Source: Secundilactobacillus silagincola
Lineage (GTDB): Bacteria > Bacillota > Bacilli > Lactobacillales > Lactobacillaceae
NCBI RefSeq assembly: GCF_002583405.1
Contig: NZ_BCMJ01000003.1
Span: 186,001 to 250,000, forward strand
DNA length: 64,000 nucleotides
Direction of reading: 5' to 3'
The notes under the pieces: model-generated
Database searches by the model: none
What the model was told of the DNA's origin: nothing
The model's input: only the letters and a program-made list of their open reading frames with translations
Translations under genes and position numbers: made by a program
Shown: positions 8,832-18,418 of the stretch, in pieces
Layout: each line of letters starts with the position of its first letter
Numbering within the stretch: the first letter of the stretch is position 1

Positions 8832-9194
8832 ATGCGACAAAACCAATTAATCGAAAAGATCAACAAGGACCAATTACGGACCGATATTCCTGACTTCCGC
8901 CCTGGTGACACTATTCGTGTTCACGCCAAGGTTGTTGAAGGTACTCGTGAACGTATCCAATTGTTTGAAGGTGTCGTTATCAAGCGTCACGGTACCGGTA
9001 TCCAAGCAATGTATACTGTACGTAAGATTTCTAACGGTGTTGGTGTTGAACGGACTTTCCCTGTTCATTCACCACGTGTTGCCCAAGTAGAAGTTGTACG
9101 TTACGGCCGTGTTCGTCGTGCTAAACTTTACTACATTCGTGCATTGCACGGTAAAGCAGCTCGTATCCCAGAAGCTCGTCGTCCTCGTAAGTAG
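8832..9194 (+). CDS. rplS: 50S ribosomal protein L19
   Basis: Ribosomal protein L19 lies at the subunit interface of the 50S particle. The 120-residue product shows [27 protein letters not shown] and [10 protein letters not shown], all characteristic. ATG 8832 is chosen with AAGGAGA (8817-8823) upstream. Codon use is strongly biased as expected for a highly expressed gene. A terminator follows. Confidence 0.98.
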   Translation: MRQNQLIEKINKDQLRTDIPDFRPGDTIRVHAKVVEGTRERIQLFEGVVIKRHGTGIQAMYTVRKISNGVGVERTFPVHSPRVAQVEVVRYGRVRRAKLYYIRALHGKAARIPEARRPRK

Positions 9195-9211
9195 TCGACA
9201 GTTTCTATCTA

Positions 9212-9254
9212 AAAACGTTCAAGTTAGCTATTTTGCTGACTTGGACGTTTTTTG
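9212..9254 (+). terminator. Terminator after rplS
   Basis: AACGTTCAAGTTAGC and GCTGACTTGGACGTT pair with two mismatches around a TATTTT loop and are followed by six T (to 9253). Confidence 0.85.
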
Positions 9255-9334
9255 TTATGGTCGAAACACTTGAGTTCTAAGAATGGAGCCTGTATGCTGA
9301 AATTAAGCAGAATTCAATGAAAGAAGTGGTTGAA

Positions 9335-9655
9335 ATGTCTGATCATCAATTGACTTCACGACAGCAGCGACTTTTAAAAACGCAATTAGTCATTCAGGGA
9401 AGTGCCTTAGTTGTCTTGGTGACGTTGTTGTTTAAAATGATATCCTCCAATTTTCGCTTTCTCACCGGTAGAAATTTAATGGTAATGCTGGTTGTTATAC
9501 TGGTTCAGTGGGGGTCAAGTGCGGTCCTGGCTAAGGTCCAAAAGCAGACTGGTCAATTTCAGTATTCTGAAAAGCATTGGCTGTCACGATTGTCTACCAG
9601 TTTTGAGCTTGCATTATTTCTAGTGTTAGGTATTTATTTCTTGTTGCAAGTGTGA
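9335..9655 (+). CDS. Small membrane protein, unknown function
   Basis: A 106-residue protein not assigned to a family. Three hydrophobic stretches are visible: after a short polar N terminus (around VIQGSALVVLVTLLF), in the middle (NLMVMLVVILVQWGSSAVLA) and at the C terminus (ELALFLVLGIYFLLQV), so it should be an integral membrane protein with three helices. An in-frame ATG also occurs at 9317; 9335 has slightly better upstream purines but the start is uncertain. It stands alone between two terminators. Confidence 0.55.
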   Translation: MSDHQLTSRQQRLLKTQLVIQGSALVVLVTLLFKMISSNFRFLTGRNLMVMLVVILVQWGSSAVLAKVQKQTGQFQYSEKHWLSRLSTSFELALFLVLGIYFLLQV

Positions 9656-9694
9656 GTGGGTTTACAACTCAGATTCTGGTCATTTAACGTAAAA

Positions 9695-9732
9695 AAACGC
9701 CATTCCGCCAAGAACCGGAATGACGTTTCTTT
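9695..9732. terminator. Bidirectional terminator between convergent genes
   Basis: AACGCCATTCCG (9697-9707 region) pairs with CGGAATGACGTT (9716-9727) with one mismatch; A-rich on the left and T-rich on the right, so it can act for both the small membrane protein gene and the minus-strand dipeptidase gene. Confidence 0.75.
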
Positions 9733-9769
9733 TATTATCCGCAAAATCCTCAAATCTGACATCACACTA

Positions 9770-11191
9770 TCATAAATTTAAATCCTGTTTGTAGCTTAAC
9801 GGTGAAAAGGCAGTGGCCTGTGTAATCAGACTAGCCGATAGTTCGCGATATTTTTTCAGTGCTAATTCAGCATTTTTCATGCTTTCTTGTGTTAACAGTG
9901 TGGTTAGCTCGATGCCGTTTAAAGGTTGTGCTTTTTGATCTGTCTCTATAACGGAACGAGTAAATTGCTGATTCAGTTCTTTTTGAACCTGGTTTAATTG
10001 ATCGCCAAATTGCTTGTAATGTGGATCGACCAGTACACCTGTTTGTTTGAAGACCCAATAAGCGCTGTCTGAACTATAAGTGCCTAATCCACGGTGGTAA
10101 TCAGCGGGTGTCTCCGTGATACCTGCATAGAAGGGAACATAGACGCTCTGTGCCGCAACGCCCATTGCTAACCAATGAATACCGGACAGTTCAGGCTGCG
10201 AATATTGGCGCAATTGTAATATATGTGATTCTTGCGTTGTTGCTAGACTGACTGGACGAAACTTTTTTCGTTCCTCGAGACTTCCGGCTCCAATCGGATC
10301 ATACGGTGTTTCCTGAAAGTGAGAGCTTAGGAAATCCTTGGCGTCTTCAACTGATAATAACTTTTCTGCCTGACGAATGAAGGGCATAGTATGGCTGTTC
10401 GTTGTTTGTTCCGTACTTGGATTAAACATTTTTTGGCCGTACCACACGCGTGGAAGATTATAATAAGCATCCATTTGGTTATTAGTACCAAAAATCTCCC
10501 GGAAGTTGAACCCCTGACGTTGCGGGTTTAGTGCGTGTTCTTGCACAAATTCTTGGATGTGCGGATGCCACATAAAGTTCTTTGGATCATCAAAATCAAT
10601 GGTTTGAATCGCCATTTGGTTAGCAACCACGGCATAACTGTCATCCGGAATCCGTTGTGCCACCCAGTAGTGACCCGAACCGGTCTCAAAGTACCAGGCT
10701 TCTGTGCGGTCGGCAAATAAAATCCCGTTGGACTCGGAAGTCCCATAATGAGCGACAATCGTGCCCAGCCGTTTCACGCCTTCTCGTGCAGTTTTGATGT
10801 ACGGTAAGGTAACGGTGATCATGGCTTCTTCACCAATGCCATCCTTCACCAGGGGATCAGCGGCTAACACGCGATCGTTTGCATAGGTACTTTCCGTTGC
10901 ACTCATGGCAACGCCGTATTGGTTGATGCCATCTTCTTCAAATAAGCCGTACTTATCGGTCCACTCTGGAGTCGCGGTGTATTTATAAGCTGTCTCTGGC
11001 AGTGGCATTTTAAAACCATTATCAGTTGATTCAAAACTCGCTTGCTTGGTGACGGTTGCTGGATGAACGATAAAGTGTTTTGGCCAGGCTGGACGTGAGT
11101 CTTCGTTACGGCCAATCATAACCGATCCATCAACGGATGCTGCTTTACCAATTAAAATGCTGGTACAAGCAGAGTATGGTGTCATTGACAT
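9770..11191 (-). CDS. pepD: Dipeptidase, peptidase family C69 (PepD type)
   Basis: A family C69 N-terminal nucleophile dipeptidase that frees amino acids from dipeptides in the cytosol of lactobacilli. The product is 473 residues. The N terminus MSMTPYSACTSILIGKAAS places the nucleophile Cys at position 9, followed by DGSVMIGRNEDSRP, the family hallmark. The start at 11191 is chosen since GGAGGG lies just upstream; an in-frame TTG at 11206 overlaps that site. No signal peptide is present. It is a single-gene unit with a bidirectional terminator at its 3' end and a TATAAT-like -10 near 11213-11218 on the minus strand. Confidence 0.93.
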   Translation of the reverse strand: MSMTPYSACTSILIGKAASVDGSVMIGRNEDSRPAWPKHFIVHPATVTKQASFESTDNGFKMPLPETAYKYTATPEWTDKYGLFEEDGINQYGVAMSATESTYANDRVLAADPLVKDGIGEEAMITVTLPYIKTAREGVKRLGTIVAHYGTSESNGILFADRTEAWYFETGSGHYWVAQRIPDDSYAVVANQMAIQTIDFDDPKNFMWHPHIQEFVQEHALNPQRQGFNFREIFGTNNQMDAYYNLPRVWYGQKMFNPSTEQTTNSHTMPFIRQAEKLLSVEDAKDFLSSHFQETPYDPIGAGSLEERKKFRPVSLATTQESHILQLRQYSQPELSGIHWLAMGVAAQSVYVPFYAGITETPADYHRGLGTYSSDSAYWVFKQTGVLVDPHYKQFGDQLNQVQKELNQQFTRSVIETDQKAQPLNGIELTTLLTQESMKNAELALKKYRELSASLITQATAFSPLSYKQDLNL

Positions 11192-11364
11192 GCGTAATCC
11201 CTCCAATAATCAATTATAAGAGCATTCTATCATAAATATAGTTGAAACATGTTATTATAATGCAGTCCGAAGCGATTAAATGGCCTAAAGAGGATAGGCA
11301 AATACGAGAAAATATGATTAAATGAATGCTGTGATTCAAATCTTCTGAAGGGACGTTATTCTTT

Positions 11365-12258
11365 ATGCAGGCTCTCATTGACCGAAAAGATTTTACCATT
11401 AAGTGTGCGCTGATTGTTGGTTCAGCTATTATTAGTGCGATTGCACTGAACTTTTTCTTAATTCCTGGTAATATTTTTAGTGCCGGAATCAACGGGGTTT
11501 CTCAAATTTTATCAATTCTGGCGCTAAAATGGTTTCATGTTCGGATTAACACGGGTTGGTTGATCCTGATATTCAACATCCCCATCGGCTTGTTAGGCTG
11601 GTTAAAAATTGGCCGGGGATTTACCGTTTATAGTTTCATTACTTCTTTTTTAACTTCGATCTTAGCGGTGATCTTACCGGTTCAAACACTCTCTCATAAC
11701 CCGTTGTTGAGTGCTTTATTTGGCGGTATTTTAACTGGGGTCGGCGTGGCTTATCCGCTGAAGTACGGTTTTTCAACCGGCGGCATGGACATTATTGCAG
11801 TAATTCTGGAAAAAACGACTGGTAAAACCATTGGTACACTGATGATTGCCATCAACTTGGTGATTGTGTTAATTGCTGGTACCTTAGTCGGCTGGGAAAA
11901 TGCCATGTATACGATTATTTCGTTATATGGCATGTCTCGGGTAGTGGATGCGATTCATACCCGTCACCAGAAACTCACTGCCTTTATTGTCACGACTGAA
12001 CCGGACGACGTTATCGACGGATTGAAAAAAACACTGATTCGCGGTGTCACTATTTTACCAGCTCAAGGTGCATATAAACGACGTCCTGGGGCAGTCTTAA
12101 TGGTGGTCATTTCCCGTTATGAACTGTATGAATTGGAACACGTGGTTAAAACAGTTGACCCGGGATCCTTCGTTAACTTGGTCAGCACCGTAGATATTGA
12201 GGGTAACTTCTACGATGAAACTGAGCAGTTAAAGTTTAAACAGGGGCAATCCGAATAG
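11365..12258 (+). CDS. YitT family membrane protein (DUF161/DUF2179)
   Basis: A 297-residue YitT-family integral membrane protein. The N-terminal two thirds carry five or six hydrophobic helices, with the family motif around SAGINGVSQIL and FSTGGMDIIAVILEKTTGK. The C-terminal cytosolic part (about residues 210-290) is a DUF2179 domain, including RGVTILPAQGAYKR and the end SFVNLVSTVDIEGNFYDE. The transported compound, if any, is not known for this family. Ribosome binding site GAAGGGA lies upstream of the ATG. It is monocistronic or transcribed with the tautomerase gene 60 bp downstream. Confidence 0.9.
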   Translation: MQALIDRKDFTIKCALIVGSAIISAIALNFFLIPGNIFSAGINGVSQILSILALKWFHVRINTGWLILIFNIPIGLLGWLKIGRGFTVYSFITSFLTSILAVILPVQTLSHNPLLSALFGGILTGVGVAYPLKYGFSTGGMDIIAVILEKTTGKTIGTLMIAINLVIVLIAGTLVGWENAMYTIISLYGMSRVVDAIHTRHQKLTAFIVTTEPDDVIDGLKKTLIRGVTILPAQGAYKRRPGAVLMVVISRYELYELEHVVKTVDPGSFVNLVSTVDIEGNFYDETEQLKFKQGQSE

Positions 12259-12319
12259 ACTTGCTTGAAAACGTGAAAAACGGTATACTTTTATCATCCT
12301 AAATAAGGGGGCACTTTTA

Positions 12320-12508
12320 ATGCCAATCGTAAATATTGATTTGATTGCAGGCCGTTCACAAGAACAGTTGAAAAACTTAGTTAAAGATGTTACAGATGCA
12401 GTAACTAAGGATACTGGTGCACCTGCTGAACACGTTCACGTTATTTTGAGAGAAATGGCCAAGGACCGTTACAGTGTTGGTGGCGTTCTTAAGAGCGACG
12501 AAAAATAA
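12320..12508 (+). CDS. 4-oxalocrotonate tautomerase family protein
   Basis: A 62-residue tautomerase-superfamily protein, expected to form a hexamer with Pro1 (exposed after Met removal) as general base. The sequence MPIVNIDLIAGRSQEQLKNL shows the catalytic proline and the usual beta-alpha start; an arginine at the middle (ILREM) matches family substrate-binding residues. The physiological substrate in lactobacilli is not known. AAGGGGGC ribosome binding site precedes it and a terminator follows. Confidence 0.93.
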   Translation: MPIVNIDLIAGRSQEQLKNLVKDVTDAVTKDTGAPAEHVHVILREMAKDRYSVGGVLKSDEK

Positions 12509-12513
12509 TTTTT

Positions 12514-12547
12514 GAGGGTGAGCGGGAATTCGCTGACCCTTTTTTTA
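12514..12547 (+). terminator. Terminator after the tautomerase gene
   Basis: GGGTGAGCG (12516-12524) pairs with CGCTGACCC (12531-12539) with one mismatch, followed by seven or eight T. Confidence 0.85.
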
Positions 12548-12556
12548 ACGGCTTTT

Positions 12557-12570
12557 TGTAACCGATTACA
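12557..12570 (+). promoter_or_regulatory. Catabolite responsive element (cre) upstream of glpK
   Basis: TGTAACCGATTACA matches the CcpA cre consensus TGWAANCGNTNWCA at every position. It lies 34 bp upstream of the -35 of the glpK promoter. Position upstream of -35 can give repression by looping or, less often, activation; sequence alone does not decide. Confidence 0.75.
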
Positions 12571-12603
12571 GTGCTGTTATGAATGCTTTTTAAACAAATG
12601 TAG

Positions 12604-12632
12604 TTGGCTAATTCTCCGTTCTTAGGTATACT
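12604..12632 (+). promoter_or_regulatory. Promoter of glpK
   Basis: TTGGCT (12604-12609), 17-bp spacer, TATACT (12627-12632). Located 48 bp upstream of the glpK start and downstream of the cre site. Confidence 0.7.
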
Positions 12633-12661
12633 ATAGAGGATTAACTAACTTGAGAACGTAA

Positions 12662-14191
<1,530 letters not shown>

Positions 14192-14206
14192 TATTTTAAC
14201 CATAAA

Positions 14207-14256
14207 TACAAAAAAGCATTCTCATCGGACGGAAATGATGGGAATGTTTTTTGTAT
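14207..14256. terminator. Bidirectional terminator between glpK and the metallophosphoesterase gene
   Basis: ACAAAAAAGCATTC and GGAATGTTTTTTGT flank an imperfect stem with CATC/GATG inside; runs of A on the left and T on the right serve both convergent genes. Confidence 0.8.
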
Positions 14257-14261
14257 TTAAT

Positions 14262-16361
14262 TTAGTATTCAAAATAACCGCGAAAACCTCGCCAAACTTG
14301 ATCAACTTGTTTATTTTGATTCTGGTAGTAAAGTGCGTTTCCGGTCAAAGGCTTTGCGTCTTGTCGTTTCAAAATTGTTTTCAGTGATCGATGTTTTGTA
14401 TCAGTCCCGTCACCAAATAGGCGAAATTGCCAATTACGAAGTTTACCTGCACGATCATGCCAACCGTATCGCAGACGGAATAATTGCCGCTGTTTGGGAT
14501 TGATAATCAGAACATCCCAAGCACCAATAGCAGGGTTGTCTAACCGGTTAGTTTTACGACGATCTGCAATATCACTGGTAGTGGCAATCCAATTGATACC
14601 ATCCTGGTTTGACCAATCGTCAACGTGAGTGTGGCCAGACATGACAGCAATGATTTGTTGCCGGTGCTTAACTAAACTGCTATAAACGCGCGCATAATCA
14701 CCTTGCTGGTTGTTCGCAAACCAATCATAAGTCCAAAACGGCTTAACCGCTTGTCTGTCAGTTGCAGAACGAATCGAATCATGGCTAAAAATGATGACTT
14801 GTTCGTCAGGTGTCAACTGATCTAAGGTGTGAATGAGCCAAGCGGCCTGTTGCTCAGCAATTCGCGAACGGCTATGACGAATGTTTTGCAAAATACCCGC
14901 CCAATGAATACCATTTGGTTGATCGTCATAATCGCGGTCAAAATAGACGTCTGAGGACGAATCTCGAATGTCAAAGGTATTGAGCATGATCAGGCTTACG
15001 GGTGTGCCAGGTACGTGATATTTACCATAGAAGTTATGCTGATTAGCTAGCCAGCTATTGTTAAGGCTATTTCTTAAGTTCAACGCGGTTTGCTCCGTCA
15101 CGACCTGCTCAGTGCGATAACCATTTAAATAGCGAGCAAACCCCGAGTTATCATCATGATTCCCCTGAGTAATAAAAACGGGACGGTGACTGTTTTTCAG
15201 TACGGATATTGCATCGCCGGTGTCAACGATGGTTCGATTGAGGGGCTGATTACCGTCAACTAGATCACCATTCATCACTAATCCGTCAAAAAACTGTTCT
15301 CGTGCCAGCTGACTGATCATTTTTAAATCACGTAATGGTCGTTGGGTAGCGCTAGATTGATGCGCATCATAGTGAGTATCGTTAATTAGGCCGATAACAA
15401 CTGAGTCAGACTGTTGCAGCTGCTTAAGTTGAGAGGTAATTTTTTGTAACTGCTTTTTCTCTAAAGGCTTGGGCGATTGATCAGGCAATGTCTTTACCTG
15501 ATCAAAAGTCCAAGGTTCACGTAGCCGAGAAACACTTTTAGAACCAGTGATTTCCTTACCAAAATAGTGGTCGTGAATTGGATAGCGACTCATGAAAGGG
15601 ACGTAGCTATGCCGACCAGCATGGGTAAGCTGTAACCAGCCACGATGCTTGTCAGCTAACTTGCCCGTGTAATCAATGATCGAGTTTCGCTTAAGGTGAC
15701 CGAGAATGGATGAATTTAAATCGGGAGTTTGATAGATGTTGACAGCACGGCGATTAAAACAGAACCGACCATTCATTTTAAAGAATGCTGTTTTCTTAGA
15801 TTGAATGACCGGCTGTGAACTCCAGTCCGAACCTGCCAGCACACCATATTTTTTACCCGTTTGCTGGTTGTAGTAGGGCAAAAAGCCCTGTTCAGTCTGA
15901 ATATAAGCAATTCCTTGATTTGATCGGATATTGCTATATACAATTTGACCACCTGTATATAGCAATGTCCGATTACTTAAGGCTGTCCACTCCGGTGATG
16001 TTCGAAAAACAAGCGGTTCTGCAGCCACAAATTGCCGTAAATTAAAGTGGTTATCAAAATGACGTGATCTAGTTGACGACTTCTGCTTTTCTGACAGTTT
16101 ATTCTTGCATCCCCAATTGGGGTTTGAATCATGACCGTACAAAAGTCGCTGATTCGTAGCGACACACAGATAGCCGCTTTCAAGCACTAACCAATATTGA
16201 CCGTCACTCTTAATTTTGCCTTGGTAGGTAATAGCGTGGTGAGCCGGATAAATCTCGCTTCGAGGGCTTAATCTATTTGGGTATTTACGACTAATCAAAA
16301 AGCGGTCAGGTTTAAAAATCCCGGACTGAACGATTGGTTGTCCGTCGATTAAATAATCCAT
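14262..16361 (-). CDS. Large protein with SH3-like N-terminal repeats and a calcineurin-like metallophosphoesterase domain
   Basis: A 699-residue protein. The C-terminal half carries a complete calcineurin-like phosphoesterase set: NDTHYD near residue 325, GDLVDG, GNHDD near residue 400, SHD, and GHTHVDDW near residue 579. The N-terminal 300 residues have repeated SH3-like/cell-wall-repeat-like segments (for example YWLVLESGYLCVA, AVNIYQTPDLNSSILGHLKRNSIIDYTGK, GWLQLTHAGRHSYV). No signal peptide or membrane segment is seen, which is odd for such repeats. AGGA lies 8 bases before ATG 16361; an in-frame ATG at 16400 has no ribosome binding site. It is divergent from the helveticin-like gene. 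Substrate unknown; phosphoesterase activity is inferred from the motifs. Confidence 0.8.
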   Translation of the reverse strand: MDYLIDGQPIVQSGIFKPDRFLISRKYPNRLSPRSEIYPAHHAITYQGKIKSDGQYWLVLESGYLCVATNQRLLYGHDSNPNWGCKNKLSEKQKSSTRSRHFDNHFNLRQFVAAEPLVFRTSPEWTALSNRTLLYTGGQIVYSNIRSNQGIAYIQTEQGFLPYYNQQTGKKYGVLAGSDWSSQPVIQSKKTAFFKMNGRFCFNRRAVNIYQTPDLNSSILGHLKRNSIIDYTGKLADKHRGWLQLTHAGRHSYVPFMSRYPIHDHYFGKEITGSKSVSRLREPWTFDQVKTLPDQSPKPLEKKQLQKITSQLKQLQQSDSVVIGLINDTHYDAHQSSATQRPLRDLKMISQLAREQFFDGLVMNGDLVDGNQPLNRTIVDTGDAISVLKNSHRPVFITQGNHDDNSGFARYLNGYRTEQVVTEQTALNLRNSLNNSWLANQHNFYGKYHVPGTPVSLIMLNTFDIRDSSSDVYFDRDYDDQPNGIHWAGILQNIRHSRSRIAEQQAAWLIHTLDQLTPDEQVIIFSHDSIRSATDRQAVKPFWTYDWFANNQQGDYARVYSSLVKHRQQIIAVMSGHTHVDDWSNQDGINWIATTSDIADRRKTNRLDNPAIGAWDVLIINPKQRQLFRLRYGWHDRAGKLRNWQFRLFGDGTDTKHRSLKTILKRQDAKPLTGNALYYQNQNKQVDQVWRGFRGYFEY

Positions 16362-16416
16362 AAAACGATTCCTGTTATGCCTCAATTTTGTCACCGCCAT
16401 TTGTTTTGATATCTTA

Positions 16417-16425
16417 TGGTATAAT
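16417..16425 (+). promoter_or_regulatory. Extended -10 promoter for the helveticin-like gene
   Basis: TGGTATAAT (16417-16425) is a perfect extended -10 about 60 bp before the ATG at 16485; a strong AAAAAGGAG ribosome binding site follows. Confidence 0.65.
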
Positions 16426-16484
16426 CAACCTAGTAATAATGCAGATAGTAGGAAAATATTTGCAAAGAAAAAGGAGTTTTTTTA

Positions 16485-17381
16485 ATGCAGTCAACGTTAG
16501 CTTACGAGATAACAGGGTTGGAACAACAATCAGTCGTGAACGCTTTTTGTATTGACGCTCAGACGGGTTACGTTGCCCAAACCATTAATCAAGATACAGT
16601 GATTACAAAGTGTGACTTAGATGAGTCGAAAGCCACTGCTGTAGCAACGTCCGATAGATTGATATTGCCAAATTTAACCAATGTACACAGTTTATCGTTA
16701 ATCACCAGTACACCTAATCTCACATTCATGCTTTGCGGGCAGCCAGTTGATGCCAATGGCGAAGTCAATGCACCGGAGATATGGCACCTTACGCTTAATC
16801 AAGATGATCATACAAAGCAACCCACTATTTTTAAAATAACCCATCTAGAAAGTGCTAACATCACGGGGACGCCGCTGCCAGAGCCCGTGATTGGCGCAGT
16901 TTCTGCGCTTTCCAGTAATCATGACGAACTAGCTGTTTTGGTACTGGACAAAGCTCAGCACCTTCAGTGTACCGTTTTTAATATGAAGCAGGTCAGTCAT
17001 TTAGTTTGGCAAATGATGGAAAAGGGTGAAACAACGATTGAGGCTGGAGATTTAAAGCTGATGGCTACGGTTTACCAGTCATTTAAACCAACTGAAAAGC
17101 AGTTGGCTCCTGAAACCATTGGTAGTATTCGCAGCATTGCTTTTTCCAACGGTCGCGCAATCTATGCAACCAAAAGTTTTGGTGACCAGCGAGCCGTCAG
17201 CAAAGGGTTTTGGCTATTAAAGAACGGTTTTCAAGATCAGTTGGTCGATTTACCAGCAGATGCTGAACTGACAGGAATCATGCTTCTGGGGAAGTACGTT
17301 TACTTTGGTGCATCACAATCTCAATCAAATCATCAATCTGTCAACCAAATTTATCGTGTGGAAAAAAGTCTTTGGTCTTAA
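16485..17381 (+). CDS. Helveticin J-like protein (class III bacteriocin family, putative)
   Basis: A 298-residue cytosolic-looking protein without signal peptide. It resembles helveticin J in order of segments from memory: a middle part with INGEE-like VNAPEIWHLTL, then AVSALSSNHDELAVLVLDKAQHL (family: AEAAVSPDYTKFLIATVE), FNMKQV, SIRSIAFSNGRAIYATKS (family: SIQGYDLDNDGNIYISSQ), and the ending VNQIYRVEKSLW (family: LNEIYEL). Helveticin J of Lactobacillus helveticus is about 333 residues and also lacks a classical leader. Several family members are of unproven activity, so bacteriocin function is inference. No immunity or export gene is next to it; the nearest gene is the divergent metallophosphoesterase. 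Confidence 0.55.
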   Translation: MQSTLAYEITGLEQQSVVNAFCIDAQTGYVAQTINQDTVITKCDLDESKATAVATSDRLILPNLTNVHSLSLITSTPNLTFMLCGQPVDANGEVNAPEIWHLTLNQDDHTKQPTIFKITHLESANITGTPLPEPVIGAVSALSSNHDELAVLVLDKAQHLQCTVFNMKQVSHLVWQMMEKGETTIEAGDLKLMATVYQSFKPTEKQLAPETIGSIRSIAFSNGRAIYATKSFGDQRAVSKGFWLLKNGFQDQLVDLPADAELTGIMLLGKYVYFGASQSQSNHQSVNQIYRVEKSLWS

Positions 17382-17393
17382 TGACATTAATGT

Positions 17394-17436
17394 TGATAGC
17401 CTAGCATTGTTTGAAGAAGACAATGCTAGGCTATCA
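17394..17436. repeat. Perfect 17-bp inverted repeat between convergent genes
   Basis: TGATAGCCTAGCATTGT (17394-17410) is the exact reverse complement of 17420-17436, with a 9-base loop. It lacks a T run. It lies between the stop of the helveticin-like gene and the minus-strand HAD gene, where a bidirectional terminator would be expected. Confidence 0.8.
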
Positions 17437-17456
17437 TTGCACTCAGGTCAACACGT

Positions 17457-18266
17457 TTAAGCTAACTTAAGTGTTTTTGAAAGATAATCAGCCATGCCAT
17501 CCTGATCGTTATTAAGGTCAGTTACGTCGTCAGCAATAGCTTTTAACTGATCCGTGGCGTTACGCATAGCAACCCCTGTACCAGCGTATTCGATCATTTC
17601 GTTGTCGTTATGTTCGTCACCAAATGCAATGACATTTTGTCGATCAATATGGTAATAATTGGCGAGACGTTCAACCCCAACGGCCTTTTGCACACCTTTG
17701 GCCCCAATTTCCAATACGCTATTAGGTCCGCCCCAGGGAGCAACGTCGACAAAGCTGCCGAATCGTTTCTCGATATATTTCTGAAGTCGTTTTTGTAACG
17801 GCCGTTCAACGGCGATGGTCATGCTCGTTGGATTTTGGGTTAAGGTTACGGGACTTAGCTGTTGGTCATGGGTCAAAACTGTGGGGAAAAAGCCAACTGA
17901 AGTTGATTCGTTCTGATGTGCCAAAAAGAGGTGTTTACCTTCAGCTGCAATCATTTGAATCTTAAATTCCTGTTGATGTTTCAACAAGTCCAAGACAATC
18001 TCACGGTCAAACGTATACTGGTATTCTAATTGCCAGTGCTGATGAGGCATATGACCTAAACTGCCGTTAAAATTAATCATCGGTGAAGTTAATCCCAGCT
18101 GATCATAGTAGCTTTGAGAAAGCCGGTTGGGTCGTCCCGTTACAATGCTGACAATATGGCCGGCTTTAATAGCGGCTTGGATGGTTGTCATGGTTTTGTT
18201 AGACAGTACCGCTTCACTGTTTAAGGTGGTTCCGTCAAGATCAAGTGCGATTAGTTTTTGAGTCAA
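17457..18266 (-). CDS. Cof-type HAD-IIB phosphatase
   Basis: A 269-residue Cof/HAD-IIB family sugar or nucleotide phosphatase. Motif I LIALDLDGTTLNSE lies at the N terminus, motif II SIVTGRP near residue 50, a C2-type cap, and motif IV FGDEHNDNEMIEYAG near residue 215. I place the start at a TTG (18264-18266) so that the protein begins MTQKLIALDLDGT, with GGATGTG just upstream; a longer frame reaching 18341 adds 25 residues without family similarity. The substrate cannot be told from sequence. Confidence 0.85.
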   Translation of the reverse strand: MTQKLIALDLDGTTLNSEAVLSNKTMTTIQAAIKAGHIVSIVTGRPNRLSQSYYDQLGLTSPMINFNGSLGHMPHQHWQLEYQYTFDREIVLDLLKHQQEFKIQMIAAEGKHLFLAHQNESTSVGFFPTVLTHDQQLSPVTLTQNPTSMTIAVERPLQKRLQKYIEKRFGSFVDVAPWGGPNSVLEIGAKGVQKAVGVERLANYYHIDRQNVIAFGDEHNDNEMIEYAGTGVAMRNATDQLKAIADDVTDLNNDQDGMADYLSKTLKLA

Positions 18267-18418
18267 TATTACACATCCGTTTCTTTCGAATAATAGACTT
18301 AATTTACCACAGTTAATAGGATAAGAGCAAGGCCGCTTCAACGAAAGCCAATTGACCGCAAAGTTCTGAAAAGGTATACTGCTTTCAGAGAATTTTTAAA
18401 TAATGAAAGGGATAAATC

